From assembly GCA_027924585.1 (NCBI GenBank), contig BSBM01000199.1:13897501-13961500 (forward strand): a stretch of DNA of 64,000 nt, in the 5' to 3' direction. The notes under the pieces were generated by a model. The model made no database searches, was not told the DNA's origin, and worked only from the letters and a program-made list of their open reading frames with translations. The translations under genes were made by a program, and so were the position numbers. The DNA is from Larix kaempferi (lineage: Eukaryota > Streptophyta > Pinopsida > Pinales > Pinaceae). Shown here in pieces: positions 21,147 to 33,822 of the stretch (position 1 is the stretch's first letter; the number at the start of each line of letters is the position of its first letter).

Positions 21147-21410
21147 GCAAAGCAGTTTTCAATTGGTTAATATAGGGATTTGTAAATAAATAAGGTCATC
21201 TCTTGAGCATGGTTTCAGTTTGTAGTGTGCAAGTATGGTTTGGAATGAGCAATTTCAGTTTGACTTTAACAGTCAAAAGAATAGGGTTACAGGTTTGGAA
21301 CAGATTGGGGAATGAGATAAAAATGACTCCATCACCCAATGAATAAGGCACAAGGTCTACATGATCTTGAAACCTCACAAGGAGGCTTTCATCGCTCAGC
21401 TGAAGCGAGA
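21147..21410. other. Non-coding 3' end of internal region 2
   Basis: Matches 6073-6336. No gene seen. Confidence 0.5.
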
Positions 21411-21946
21411 TGCTAACACCGGAATTGTCTCTAGTTTTTGTGTGTTTGTCTTTAATATTTTTACTTTATTTTCTCTTTTAATCTTATTTCATTTTGATTT
21501 TTAAAGTCATTTTGATTGATTTCTAATTTCTATTTCATAGTTATGATTTTGATTGATTTACCAATAGTGGCTTATGTAGGTTATATTTCATTTCAAAATC
21601 TTTTAAAATACTTACCTAACTATTTTCTAAAGCTTTTTCCAAAGTCTAATCTATACATTTGAGTTTATTTGTCAAAATTGTGCATTGAGTGATTCCCGTA
21701 GCGCAACCCAAAAATTCTATACACTGGCGCACTGCAGGAATCCCAAAATTATGAAGATTAGTGGATCTATGATGGCAGGACATAGCCGATACATTTGATG
21801 ATGGAATAGGAGCTTCTAGACACTTGTTCTCCTCATTATGACACATGTGTGAACTTATTGTGATTACCATTAGTAATTTCCGGGTTTAAGATGCCACGAT
21901 CTCAAATTTGGGGATTTCAAATTCCAGAGTTGAGAACATTGCAGAT

Positions 21947-22237
21947 ATGGGAGAGAGTGAAAAAATCAATAGGTTTGAGGCAACAGACACCAGTTGGGCC
22001 ACGAAATTTATAGAGTGTGCAGAGTTGTTTAGGGCAGCAGGTTGTTTCATTTTCTTTGAAAGGATCACAAGTTTTGATGTCAAAGTGTTTCATTCCTTCG
22101 CTCAAAACCTTATTAACAATGTTGTCGAGTTCAATACCCTTTAGTTTGAAGCCAAAGTGGAGATAAGTGAATGGGATCCTATTCTGGTCATGGTTTACCA
22201 ACAAACAAACTAAGCATGTGAAGAAAATATTGCCCAA
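21947..22237 (+). pseudogene. LTR-resident ORF-a, LTR 3 copy
   Basis: Open from ATG 21947 to TAG at 22142-22144, where LTR 2 has CAG. Beyond the stop the same frame continues to the homologous end. Residues match the LTR 2 copy closely. Confidence 0.42.
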
Positions 22238-22481
22238 TAAACAATCTTGTTTTATTAAAAAAATTCAAAAGGGATGTGGCTGAAGCTTTCGAACAAGGTA
22301 GTTCTCTAAAAGCAAATCTAAATCTATAGGAAGAATCCAAAAAAAATGATGATGAAGAGTAGGAGAATGCAATTGGAGATGAACATGAGAACACTTCTGA
22401 AGATGAAATATTGGAAAGGTTGCTGGCTCAAATCCTTAAGCAGCCAGAACTAAACTGCCATGTTTTTCCCTGTTTTAGTCA

Positions 22482-22820
22482 TTGCAGTTGAGCAAGGATT
22501 GCGAGGCTATGGATATGAATTTCAGAAATCCCAAAGAGGTTTTTTTCCATCACGGATTCATTCACAAAAACCTATCTCAGTTTTGCAACAGGTGTCATCA
22601 TTTGAAATATCCAAATTCATCTTTGTGGCCTATTTTTCAGGGTTTAAAAGATTTAATAATTTATTGTTTTACTCCCAAACTTTCGGCACGTTTTATGATC
22701 AATTGCAGAGGAATGTTTGAAAACCAAGAGAGGTTTTTGTTCTTCATGGACTCATTTAAAAAAACCTCTCTCGGTTTTCTAACAGGTGTTGTGAATCAAG
22801 AGATATGGAGGCATCTTTGA
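22482..22820 (+). CDS. LTR-resident ORF-b, intact in LTR 3
   Basis: 112 codons, same frame and same stop as 7395-7736, with scattered substitutions but no stop. It follows the acceptor-like TTTTTCCCTGTTTTAG. Unrecognised. Confidence 0.35.
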   Translation: MQLSKDCEAMDMNFRNPKEVFFHHGFIHKNLSQFCNRCHHLKYPNSSLWPIFQGLKDLIIYCFTPKLSARFMINCRGMFENQERFLFFMDSFKKTSLGFLTGVVNQEIWRHL

Positions 22821-23484
22821 GACCCAATTTTCCACAAATTAGCCTAATTTCCCAAAGTCCGATTTGCTATTTTTAGTTAATTGTCTTTAAAGATTCAAGT
22901 TAGAGTGTAACTAATTGATGTAACTACTTCAAAATTTGACCTAGAAGGTATTTATGGAACTACTCTACTGTTGTAATGATAAAAGGAAGACAAACATACA
23001 ATTCAAGGGTTGGATTTTTATGTTAAGGAAGACTATACAGTGAAAGCTTTGATACATTTTCAAATTCATATACATATCTCTCATGTAAGTTTTTGTAAGA
23101 TTGAGATTGGAATATATACCTATAAGCCATTATTATCTTGTCTACTATTTTTTCTGATCAGTGTGATTCCACAATTAGTGATGGCATTCTTTGCTTAATG
23201 TTTTAATCATGGAGTGCTCATGTATTGTGGATGAACCAATATTGTGTTTATGAATGGATTGGCTTATATTTAATCTTTGAAGTGTTAAATATCTCTTTCC
23301 TTTAATTTCTTGCATGATTTAGCTTCTGTATGAGTTTGTACTTGTTTGAATGAATGATTACTTTCTTGATTATGAAACACTCAAACCAATAAACTACAAA
23401 AACAAAACCCAATTTCATGTTTGTTATGTTGAGATTGTGCTAGCTTGACCCTCTGTAGTCTAGGGTCAATTTCTAGGGAAAACA

Positions 23485-25020
23485 ATACCTAACCTATTTT
23501 ATTGTGAAACTATGCACATACAATGAAGAAAATGAAAGTAAAATGAAAGACAACAAGGACACATGCAAACTAAAATGTGTCTTGTGAATTAAAGAGAGAC
23601 AAGCAACAAATGACACATGTAATACTAATATCTAGCATTCAACAAAAGATGTAATGAAAACATAATTTATGTTTTTTTGGACCTATGGAAATTAATAAGA
23701 ATATATAGAACACTTGGAGAGATAGCATTTTTATATGGTAGGTGGGATCCATAGCCTCTGCTTGGGAAGATCCCATGTCTCCTTGTCTACTCCTACTCCA
23801 CAATTTGGTAAGAAATGTTATAAGTCTCAAGGGTCGAGGGACAAGAAAAATGGATTCAAGTATCTATGGAATAATTTTGGTAGTGTAAGTGTTATTTTTT
23901 GTGGTGTTGCAAAATGCAATCCCAAGTCCTTGTTAACAGGTGGAAAGTGAAACCCTTTCTTGGATCTCGTATCTATATAAACACTTTCAATGCATTGATA
24001 AAAATCCATAAACTTAGTGGACATTGTGGAAGACTATATCAATGTTATTAATTAAATGGGTGTTTGACAAGGTCTAAATGTGCATACTACACCACCTAAA
24101 CAAGCACGTGCATTAAGGAGTCATTGGCTAGACATTTATGCATTTATGAAGGGTCACACAAAATTTAAGGCATTTCCTACACATTATGCCCATTAAAAGA
24201 AAAATAATATGTGTTTCCTAGAAACTAGTCAAATGATGAGTTGACTTGTCTTAGTGGGGTACCATAAGGTCATATGGTGTTGAAATCAAGAGAATAATGT
24301 AGCTTATGAATAAAATAATGATGTATTTGAGAAAAATATTTGAACTACAAAGGTGAGAAAAATTAGGTTGATAACAAAAATAATAGAAATAGACTTTGAG
24401 TTACAATTGAGGTCATTGATGGTTCATGAATGGAAAGATGGGTAGGTAATGACACCATTCAATGATAGTGAGTTGAGGAAGTGAGCCTCATCAGGAAATC
24501 ATTGTTGTAGTTGGTAGAAGTGGAATAATGGGAACATATAGTATAACAAATAATAAGAATGATGATGGATGCCAACTAGGCAAAGAAGGTGTCAAAGATA
24601 AATGTTGGTATGAGAATGTGTCTACTACAAAATGTAGCAATGGTGGGATATAGAAAGGGGAATAAGAATGTTGAAAGGAGAATAAGGAAGGAAGAGTGGT
24701 TCATAGTGTGGAAAAGGAAAAATAAGGAAAATAAAAGACATATAATTGTGGACATATCGACAATATTGTGAGCAAGATGCTCAAAATTTTCAACTAAGGA
24801 AGTTTGATGTAGGAGTGTCCCTATTGTTAAATCTATCCTTCTTATTTCTTACTTTCAATGTTGTTTCATTTATTAATTCTCAATTTGGTTTGCAGAGTTG
24901 AAGCTTGCATATAATCTCAATTCTTATATGTGCTTACTTTGTAGCATGACTTTAAATAGCAATTAAGGCATTGGAAGCTATAATAGGTCAAAGTAATCAT
25001 GTGTATAAGCACCATGAGAT
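23485..25020. other. Intergenic DNA right of the array
   Basis: AT-rich, with only short open frames (the longest about 70 codons at 23735-23950) that show no recognisable domain. No RNA gene seen. Confidence 0.5.
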
Positions 25021-25204
25021 GATATAGGTTAAAAGTCCACGGAGTTTGAAGGAGTCTTAAATATATGCTTGGAATTATGGAGTTTGAAAATAATTAAGGA
25101 TGTGTTAGAGATGATAGAGGTTAAAAGTCCATGGAGTTTGAAGGAGTCTTAAAGATATGCTTGGAATTATGGAGTTTAAAATTAATTAAGGATGTGTTAG
25201 ATGA
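25021..25204 (+). repeat. 92-bp tandem duplication
   Basis: Two units, 25021-25112 and 25113-25204, both containing GGTTAAAAGTCCA(C/T)GGAGTT and GGAATTATGGAGTTT. Confidence 0.85.
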
Positions 25205-25855
25205 CATTGGTATTGCATACATTTGAACTTTGCTAATTCAAAGAGGTTCCAAATATTGAATAAAGATGGATAAGATTTAGCTTTTTAGCTATATGCATCT
25301 TACATTGACAAAATGAGTAGTTGTTTCCATTTTCACTACCATTTGATTTATGCAATTGCTTTAATCTTGTTAAATATAGGAAATGTCTTACAACTAAATT
25401 TTAAAACTATTTGGTGTTTGGTGAATGCATTCGATCGGATTGTTTGAAAACTTTACTTTACAAAGAAATTTCTGAATCTCATATTAGTGGCATTGAATGG
25501 TACACTATTTTCTTAGGAAGGTTGTGGTCATGAGGCATTCATGTATTACCACCTCATATGACTAAATAACTTTACAAATGGAATGGCTAGGAGTATTTGA
25601 AATGGATCATGAATTCTCACCTATGAGATTATAATTATGAGGGGTCAATAGTTATGGCAATATGAAATGCCAAGAAAATGACTCAGTTTTACACAATCTA
25701 GAATTCGAAAAGTATAAGAGGCAAGCTTTATGATGGAGAGAGAACTCTTGGCCTCTCCATTGTTGGTTTTTTTAATTGAGAATAAGAATCTAGTATAAGA
25801 TAGGCTATGAATATTTCTACACTATTTCTACACACCTAATGTGCCTCACGTAGGT

Positions 25856-25926
25856 TTTGGCCATTAATTTAAATAAAGAGATGGAGATACTTTTTGGCCA
25901 TTAATTTAAATAAAGAGATGGAGATT
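25856..25926 (+). repeat. 35-bp tandem duplication
   Basis: Two units of TTTGGCCATTAATTTAAATA plus AAGAGATGGAGAT. The duplicate region at 36293-36510 shows its own, larger duplication at the same place. Confidence 0.8.
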
Positions 25927-26936
25927 TTTTGTGTTATTCAATGTGTTCTAAACATTTAGATTATTGCATAGTTTACGTGTATATGATGATTTTATGTACA
26001 GAAGCATATGTGGGTTGTAGCTTTCATTATGTTTTTACTTTAGTATTTGAAATTTTTTTTACCTCGTTACATTAAAAGATTGTTGAATATTTAGTATGAT
26101 ATCGTTTTAAGTGTTGAATTCCAGTCTTCAAGAAAGAATTATGATATAACTTGATTGTTAGAATATTTAGTATGACATCCTTTAAGTGTTGAATTGCAGT
26201 CTTCAAGAGTAATGATATAACTTGTGGAGATTAATTTGAAGAATTCTAATATAACTTAAGGAGATTAACATTAACTATGGAGTCACGGATTCATAATTAG
26301 GGAATAGTCTCAAGCTGGAATGTAAGATCAACAATTTGTTGAATTAGGCAAAAAGGATTATTTTGGAAAGACTTCATTTATAGTGTTCCCTCTTCATCTC
26401 ATACTTCATTTGTAGTGTTCCCTCTTCATCCATTTTTTATGTAACAAATTTAATTTTGATAGGAGTTTTTTTGGTTTTAAATCTTTTCACATAAACTTTA
26501 CAAACTAAAACATTTACACAAAAGTCTTCTTATTTTATCTTAAAATAATTTTTTAAAGACCTTTAATGCAGTCTTCTCTACCAAGCATCAACCTCTCTTA
26601 TAACATATTTTCCCTTATCGGGAACCTTTGACTTTAAACCTTTTCACATGAGCTTCATAAACTAAAACACACACACAACAACCTCTTTATTTAAACTTTG
26701 ATCCCATATTTTAGACAAGTGGTCCTTTGATCTAGCATGCTAACAATTGATGCAATCGAGTAACAATGAACCACAAACTATGAAGTGAGACTCAAAGAAT
26801 CATTTTATCAAATACTAGTTCAACAACAAATTATATTGATGAAGGTGCTTTTAAAACAGACCATAAGAACTATGAAGGAGAAAATACTGTATTTTACATT
26901 TCCCTCTTCGGCTCCTCTACCTCCAGCCAGGTATAC

Positions 26937-27006
26937 TTGAAGAGCATCCGAAGCCATGACTGTGACTCAGCTTCAAGAGCATCCGAAGCCATGACTGTGA
27001 CTCAGC
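26937..27006 (-). repeat. 35-bp tandem duplication shared with copy 1
   Basis: Two units containing GAGCATCCGAAGCCATGACT, the inverse of 1189-1258. Confidence 0.85.
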
Positions 27007-27585
27007 ATCTTTAGAGATAAAAAATTTTATGAGTTGCTTTGTTTACTGGTCACTTTTGGCATCATTCACTGGAATGCAGATGCAGAAAGGCTTCCCTGCG
27101 AGGATGAAGCTCGCTTTGATTTTATCAATAATTTTAGATATTAGCTTGACAATATTTTTTTGTTAATTTGTATTTTTCATTTTCATTGTTATACTGTTAT
27201 ATACATCTATAATAGTCATTGTGTCGAAGACGTGCATTCTACAACCCACTAAAAAATGTGTAGTTTCTTCCAAATTGACAAGTGTTTTTTTAAAAACTAA
27301 TAAAATATTATAAAAAATAACATAGCTCAAATTAGATTTAAAATATTTACAAGAATATATATAAACTACATAAATTACATTAATTAATACGATTACTCAA
27401 CATTTTCAGTCTAAAAAAATTTACACATTAACATCGAAACTTGATAATCCTTTTAGTATGAATCTATACTAGAGACATTTTCTATAAATCTGTATCTTTC
27501 ATACTGCTCATACAACCATGGCAGTCATTTATGAAACATGAGACACAGTAATAGGGAGAGGGAATTAGATACTCATTTCAATGTC

Positions 27586-28201
27586 CTAAGGTCCTAAGCC
27601 TCTGCCGAGAAAGCATGGGCGTGATAGTTTCACTGTCCAGAATACAATGCAGTGGCATTCATGTACACTGCCTTCACACGTCTCCACAATCACTGGTGCA
27701 AGTCTTAAAGGAAGGAATTGCAGTAGGACGGACTGCAAAACAGGGTCACTGGATTTCTTGAATTGCTTCATGGGCCAATTGGGTGTGCCGTTTGACAGGA
27801 TTACAACAGAAGTAGAATCCAGATCGTTGGGTTTGGAAATCGCTAGAATGTCAAGGACATCTCGCGCACCCATTTCTAAATCAAGCCGTCCTCTTCTCAG
27901 GCTTGTTAACAAAACTGCTAAATTTCCTACGCATGTAATCCCTACAGCACGAAAATTAACGGATCCAGTCACACCTTCACTTATGTCAAATTGTGCGAAA
28001 GCAAATTAACGGATCCAGTCACACCTTCACTTATGTCAAATTGTGCGAAAGAAGACATGAAAACCATCCCAACCAGCAAACCAACTGTATGACTAATGAT
28101 CGCATTATGCCTCGGCTTCCTTGCCGATTCTTAAATAAACCGATTTCAAAATAGAATTCAAAGGGGACGTATAACCAACTTCTGATAAACAGAACTTTCA
28201 T
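27586..28201 (-). pseudogene. Family X, copy 2, broken by a 50-bp duplication
   Basis: The minus strand reads from a Met at 28201 (the frame is open upstream to a Met at 28306) through the hydrophobic LVIQLVCWLGWFSC segment. It shifts frame in a 50-bp tandem duplication at 27953-28052 and continues open in 27586-27972 with SLRRGRLDLEMGARDVLDIL and NGTPNWPMKQFKKSS. Since 50 is not a multiple of three, the duplication itself is the break. Apart from that, residues agree closely with copies 1 and 3. Confidence 0.5.
27953..28052 (+). repeat. 50-bp tandem duplication inside family X copy 2
   Basis: Two nearly identical adjacent units starting AAATTAACGGATCCAGTCAC and ending TTGTGCGAAAG. Absent from copies 1 and 3. 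Confidence 0.92.
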
Positions 28202-31200
28202 TTTTCCTCTCAGATCTCTTTTGCCGGTCTGCAAACGTTTATATAACAAAATGTTATACCAGAATTTTGTGAAACAAATATCAATATTTATGGAGTGAAT
28301 TTCCACATATCATATCACTGGGATTTTACACGGTTAGCAAGAAAGTTTTATATGAGTCCATTCTTATTCTTTTATCTTTTTCTTTTCAATGTTAATTACG
28401 CCATTGTTATTCCGCTATCTTTGTCTTTTGTAGGTCAATTTCCAACATACGATTCATTCTTCAATTCTTTGAACTCTTACTTTTTCAATCGATAGATTTT
28501 CCATCTTTGACTATCTTTTCTTTTCCAATCAATTTTCAACACTTAACTTCATTATTATTCTTTTATCCTTTTCTCCTTTTATTTTCTCAATCAATTTCGA
28601 ACATGTCACCCATTCTTATTCTCTAATCTTTTATTTTTGTTTTTCCAATTCCCGACATATGATCCCATTCTTCTTTTTCTTTTCCAAATGTTATTCCTTC
28701 ATCCTTTACTTTTTCTTTTCCAAATTTCAATTTCAAGTTAGAGGTTTTCAATTTTAAATTCTCTTTAAATGGTTTCCACACAAACTTACAACAAAGTTTC
28801 CCAATACCTAATTAGGTCCTTTACTTTTACTTTATATTGTTATAAGAATGATTGGGTTTTCTATTTTTTTAAATGTATATATAAATAAAGAAAATGAATA
28901 TGCTTTTCAAAAGAGAGGATATACTTGGAAAAAAAGGGTGATTCCCTATGGTGACCCATTTTTCCTTGCTAGCATCCTCAAAGTTAATTCCAGATTGCCA
29001 TCTGTAACATTTGTTGCGTGAGTGGCACGTTGTAATGTGAGGAAATAATTTGAAATTACAGGTATTAGCATTTTTTGGATTTTCATTGTAACATAATCAC
29101 CCTAGATGTTATCTGGGATTTGATTCCATCGTTTCCTTTGGTGAATAAAGGAAATAGAATGAAATTTTATTGTATATTGGAAGTAAATTTTCCATTTTTT
29201 TGGTTATGATTACGAGAGAATTGGAAATTATGATTATGTTAGGACGGAATTTTGATTTCCTAGGATTGCACCTTTGCTCTCATGGGCTTTGATGATTGCA
29301 CTGAGTGAAACGAGGTGCTCTACAGCCCAGTATTGAGGGAGATGTTGTAACGTTACATGAGTAAAAAAAAGAGTAAAAAGTAACAAATTATATTATGTCA
29401 ACCATTAATAAATTCATGTCGGGTCATAAAATAAAAATTAATGAAAGTATTTAAAAAAAATCCATGTTGGCTCATAAAATAAAATATTATGAAAAGGAAC
29501 TAAGAAATCGATGTTCCTTTATAAAATAAAAACTTAAAACTTAAACCTGGGTCTATCAATCAAGGGATATCAAATTTCTTGAGTTTAAATTTATAAAAAG
29601 AAATACACCTCAAGAATTTGGATCCCTCTGGGGGCTTGATAGATACGGGTTTAAGATGGATCTATGCTAGTTATATTAAAATCCTTGTTTCAAGGGTAGG
29701 TCAGTGCTAGTAGTTCAAAGAATAATTAGAACAATCAAGTCACTATTGTTCAAAATCCATCTATATCCAAGGCCCTTGTCGTAATGGATACACTTCAAGT
29801 AAGTCCTAAGCCCATCTCAAAGACAAAACTATGGAGTGTCATACCCAAATCCTACCTTTCAAAGAAGAGTTTGTCAAGGATTCTTCCCACCTCCTTTGTT
29901 CAACCCTTTGCTAAAAGGAAAATGTTGGCCTTTGAAAAGGCCCAAAGATATTATTCTTGATCACTGGTTTGTTTTACTGAAGGTTTTGCTCAAACTTGCG
30001 TTTTGACCTTACTTACCATGGTTGAATGCATTTAGTAATACACTTTCTTTTTTTTGTTCTTGAAGGTGGAGTTATCCAACCCAAATGCAGAGCTGTGACT
30101 ACTTGAGGTCTTCTACAACAATTTTATGGGGCTTCTTTTTTGGCTCTGAAATATTTGTTTGATTCTTATAAGGCCCACTTTAACCATTTGTATGAGATTG
30201 ACTTTATGTGCAAATTTTTCCTATAAATGAAAAGATTGAGAACATAATTTGGTTGCATAATTTTGCAAATCTTCATCCATTTTTCTTGCCTCTTTTTGAG
30301 AAAATGGCCTTTCTAGAAAATTGATTGTGAAAACATAGCCATTATTATTATGTAACTTTGCATTTAACATCTTGGGTTTCCTAAAATAGTGGCCGAAGTT
30401 TGCATTCCTTCCCTTGGGTTTTCCTTAGTACCTTCAAGATGCAGACATCGTTTCCCATTATTTTCAGGTATGTCTAATGTTTTTCTAAGATTTGATGATG
30501 CTTTTGTTTATAAAATCAATGTAATAGATGGGAATATAAGAAATTGAAATATTTAACTATATTTTTCTTTCTTATTCAAGAGGAGAGATGTTTATGGATT
30601 TTGGGAGCAATACCTTGGGTTGGAGCATTCTTACAATACATCAAAGAGAATTCACATCCAAGTAACATGTGTAAGCTTATTTCTACTAAGTAATACATAA
30701 TTTAGATGACTTAAATTTTCTTTTGAACATTTGTCTTTCTTTTAAAATGAATTTAGTATTGTTGTTGGAAGAATTTACATTTGTTTGAGAAGTCTGTGAA
30801 GATATACAATTGAAAGTAGAACCACAGATTGCTTCAAGCTTCTTTGGAGTCCGTAATCTTGAAGATATCCAGGTGTTGAAAGTGGAGGGGAAAGACTTAG
30901 CCAGTCGTAGGATTTTGAGAATAGTTGGTAAGAATTTCGCTAGTAAGAATAATAAAGTCTTTTACGTTGGGAAATTGTTTGTGTTTCAATCTTTTTCAAA
31001 TAAATAGCTTCTTTTTTAATTCCTGATATTTTGTATGATGGCTCTCTTGTTTCCATAGTCCTTTGTGTTATTTTAGATGCTAAATTAGTTTGGCACATAT
31101 CTAAGGTAGTGACAGTATCTTTGTATGTTACCTTTTTTGGGGAGCATGTTCTTGAGATGTTCCCTATGCTTGTAAGTTGAGTGCATTATGTCTCTACACA

Positions 31201-33723
31201 TTTACCAAGTTCTTTTTGATAGGTTTTAACATTTAGACTAACTGAAATCCAGAATGTACTAGAGCTTGAAATAATTTATAGATTGGAATTCAATGTTGTG
31301 TGTAATGTAAATATAGGGGAGTTTGCGTCCATAAATGTGACTGCATATTTTACTGATTCATGTTAAAAAAATGACATGTTTGTGAATTAGTTGAAGTCTT
31401 ACGAGCCTCTTCTATTGACTTGGGGCATGAAAGAAGGCTTATGCTTGGATTGTGCCTAACTCAGTTAAGAAAATGATGGAATATATCATAAACCAATGTA
31501 TGGGTGTTGGATTCTAATTGAAAGTGGAAAGTTGGGCATTGTCCATGCAACGATTATGGATAGGAAATATGAAGCATATATATAACATGGAATTTGAGTT
31601 CAATATATTCTTGTAGAAATCAATGTGAATCACAACCATTCTAGTTCTAAAATTCTACCTATCAAAAATCAAGTTAAGAATGTGTCTAGAGGAGAAAGTG
31701 TTTATAACCTTCAATATATTTTCTCAAAAAGAACTACATATTAACATGAAGATGCTTGTATCCATTTACATTAGAAATTTCCAAAAGAGGAAGTGTCAAT
31801 TTCCTTCAATGAATTGTCTCATAAAGATCTAAATATTGTTTGGAATATGCTTGGAGTTGTTTATCTCAACTTTCAACACATGATTGAAGTTCAAGGCTAT
31901 AATTCCCAAGAAATCTTGTTTTATATCCATCTATGATATCATAATTTTGATTTAGGTATGAAAAAGGAACCCATTATTTACAACTATTTACTATTTCTCA
32001 ATTTTCAGTACCCCTTTGAGATGTATGTTGTATTGGAAATTTTACATGTAATGTTTGGATGCTTCCCCTTCAACTTTTGCAATTTGTTTTTCCAATGTGA
32101 ATTTTGTAGATTGCAAAACATTTCCAAGATGATACGTTGTATGTAGGCACAACTCGACAAAACTGAACTTGAATCATAGAAATTATGTGCCCCTTGGAAC
32201 AATCTTCAACAACATGATTGTCGTGTAATGCAGGAGGAAATTTTCATTCTTAATATGAGGTCTAGAATATGATGTTCTTATTTTCTAGGTTTGTATTGAA
32301 CAAATTCATACTAAATATATTGCTCTCCATTTCCACTTCTGGTTTCTATATTACATTAATCGATTCGTTTAATTGAAAGCATTTTTCTTGTGATGAGCTC
32401 TATTGCAAGGAATTTTGGATGGTCTATAAGGTAAAGCACACTATAATTGTCATATAGTCTACATTAGAAGACTTTTTTTTTTTCCATGTGAACTGTCTCA
32501 TTGAGTTGACAAGCTCTGTGAGGCATCTAGGGCTTGACAAATTCCTTCAAGAAAGAAAATGAAGAAATTATTGTTTCTAGTTCAGACTCCACAACACATC
32601 TTCAAATTTCAACTCTATTGCACTAATGTATATCCAAGGTACATGAATGGTAAAAATTCCATCTTCTAAGTGGGAAATTCACGAGTGACAACCGCATGTA
32701 AAATGGTATTTTCAGGATATCAAAATGTATGTAAATCACATAAATTGGTAAAATATAATGTGGTGTTGTAAAATGCTTCCAAATCATACTTCCTACTCCT
32801 ATAATCAATCTACAAAATTATACATTACGCCTAGATTGGTTCAACTATCATTTCTTTCTATTAAACTAAGAAGGATTTTGTTAAGATTGGAGCATTCATT
32901 TTTTCATTGAAAAAGTGAAGAGTGCTATAATAAAGTAAAGTGCATTTATCTCCCATAAATTAACTTGAAAAAATGGCACTTTAACTGATCTCCCCTTAGC
33001 TATAAATTAATAGAACATAAATCTACTAATAAACAAAAGATCTCATATGCCTCTCTGCAATGAAAAGATCAAATCAGGTTATGGTCATTTCATAGTGGTA
33101 AGCTCCATAATAAGGAAAGGAAAGATAAGTTCAAGGTTGTTCGGTTGGAACCAAGAAGAACCATTTATCTAGTCACCTATCTTCAGTAGGATTTTTAAGT
33201 AGGAACAAAACCTATTATATCAATTAGTAAAGGGTACCCTCAAGCGTTGGGTAGGCTTCCCCTCTCACTTCAATATATGGGACGGGGCAATATTACAATA
33301 TTTAACTTCTTGCGTAATATATGAAAATATATGGGACGGGGCAAGCTTTTTATTTTATATGAAATTATTGTTTCCTATTCGTATTAAAGATTTTATATAC
33401 ATGAAACAATGTTGAATTTCATCATAATGCACTGAGCACTATGTATCATAGGCAGAGTTTCTTTAGGGGTACATAGACTCGCCATTAGATTTTGAACCAA
33501 CCTTCTGAGGTGACAGCTGAGTGATTAGATGCTTCTAATTTGGAAATCCCTTTGAAGACAATGTTTGGAATAAAATGTAGCCTTGGTTAAGTATGAAGGC
33601 ACTTGGGTGTCAAGTTTTCTACCAAGGTTCAATTCCTTCCTAAAGTGGTTTGTTGGTTTGAGCTAGGTGTAATTTTTGGGTGACAAGGGGAGAGTACTCA
33701 CATCATGTCATATCCTAGTCTAA

Positions 33724-33822
33724 GGAAAGTGCTTATATTCATTGGTTTGTCTTTGGAGGAAAGTGCTTATATTCATTGGTTTGTCTTTGGAGGAAAGTGC
33801 TTATATTCAGTGGTTTTCCTTT
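33724..33822 (+). repeat. 34-bp tandem repeat, three units
   Basis: Units start GGAAAGTGCTTATATTCATT at 33724, 33758 and 33792; the last is diverged. Confidence 0.9.

Larger units (their letters stand above)
1958..23484 (+). mobile_element. Family A LTR retrotransposon tandem array (LTR-int-LTR-int-LTR) with nested insertions
   Basis: Three LTRs (1958-4004, 6337-8400, 21411-23484) alternate with two internal regions. Internal 1 is 4005-6336. Internal 2 is 8401-8451 plus 19132-21410, interrupted by Copia element B. The two internal regions have almost the same length once the insertion is removed (about 2.33 kb). All LTRs begin TG(T/C)-(T/A)AACA and end AAACA. A primer site for tRNA-Asp follows LTR1 and, with a mismatch, LTR2, but not LTR3. 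The outer flanks ATACT and ATACC form a 5-bp target duplication differing by one transition, so the array as a whole behaves as one insertion. Only Gag-like coding is present; no protease, RT, RNase H or integrase was found, so this is a non-autonomous element of the TR-GAG kind. The polypurine tract before LTR2 and LTR3 is poor. Confidence 0.88.
21411..23484 (+). repeat. Family A LTR 3
   Basis: 2074 bp, starting TGCTAACACCGGAATTG and ending GGGAAAACA. No primer site follows; ATACC, the right target duplication, does. Confidence 0.9.
25163..28920. repeat. Segmental duplication, copy A
   Basis: Direct homology to 35598-38694, starting at GGAATTATGGAG and ending near GAGAGGAT. It includes AT-rich DNA, the family X pseudogene and a CT-rich tail. 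It is about 0.65 kb longer than copy B, partly because copy B lacks the DNA matching about 27170-27480. No primer site follows the left copy and no TG/CA ends fit, so these are not LTRs. Confidence 0.8.

Noticed and set aside
30582-31007. A multi-exon host gene
   Set aside because: Donor-like and acceptor-like sites and a 65-codon frame exist, but no family could be recognised and exon borders are guesses, so no gene was called.
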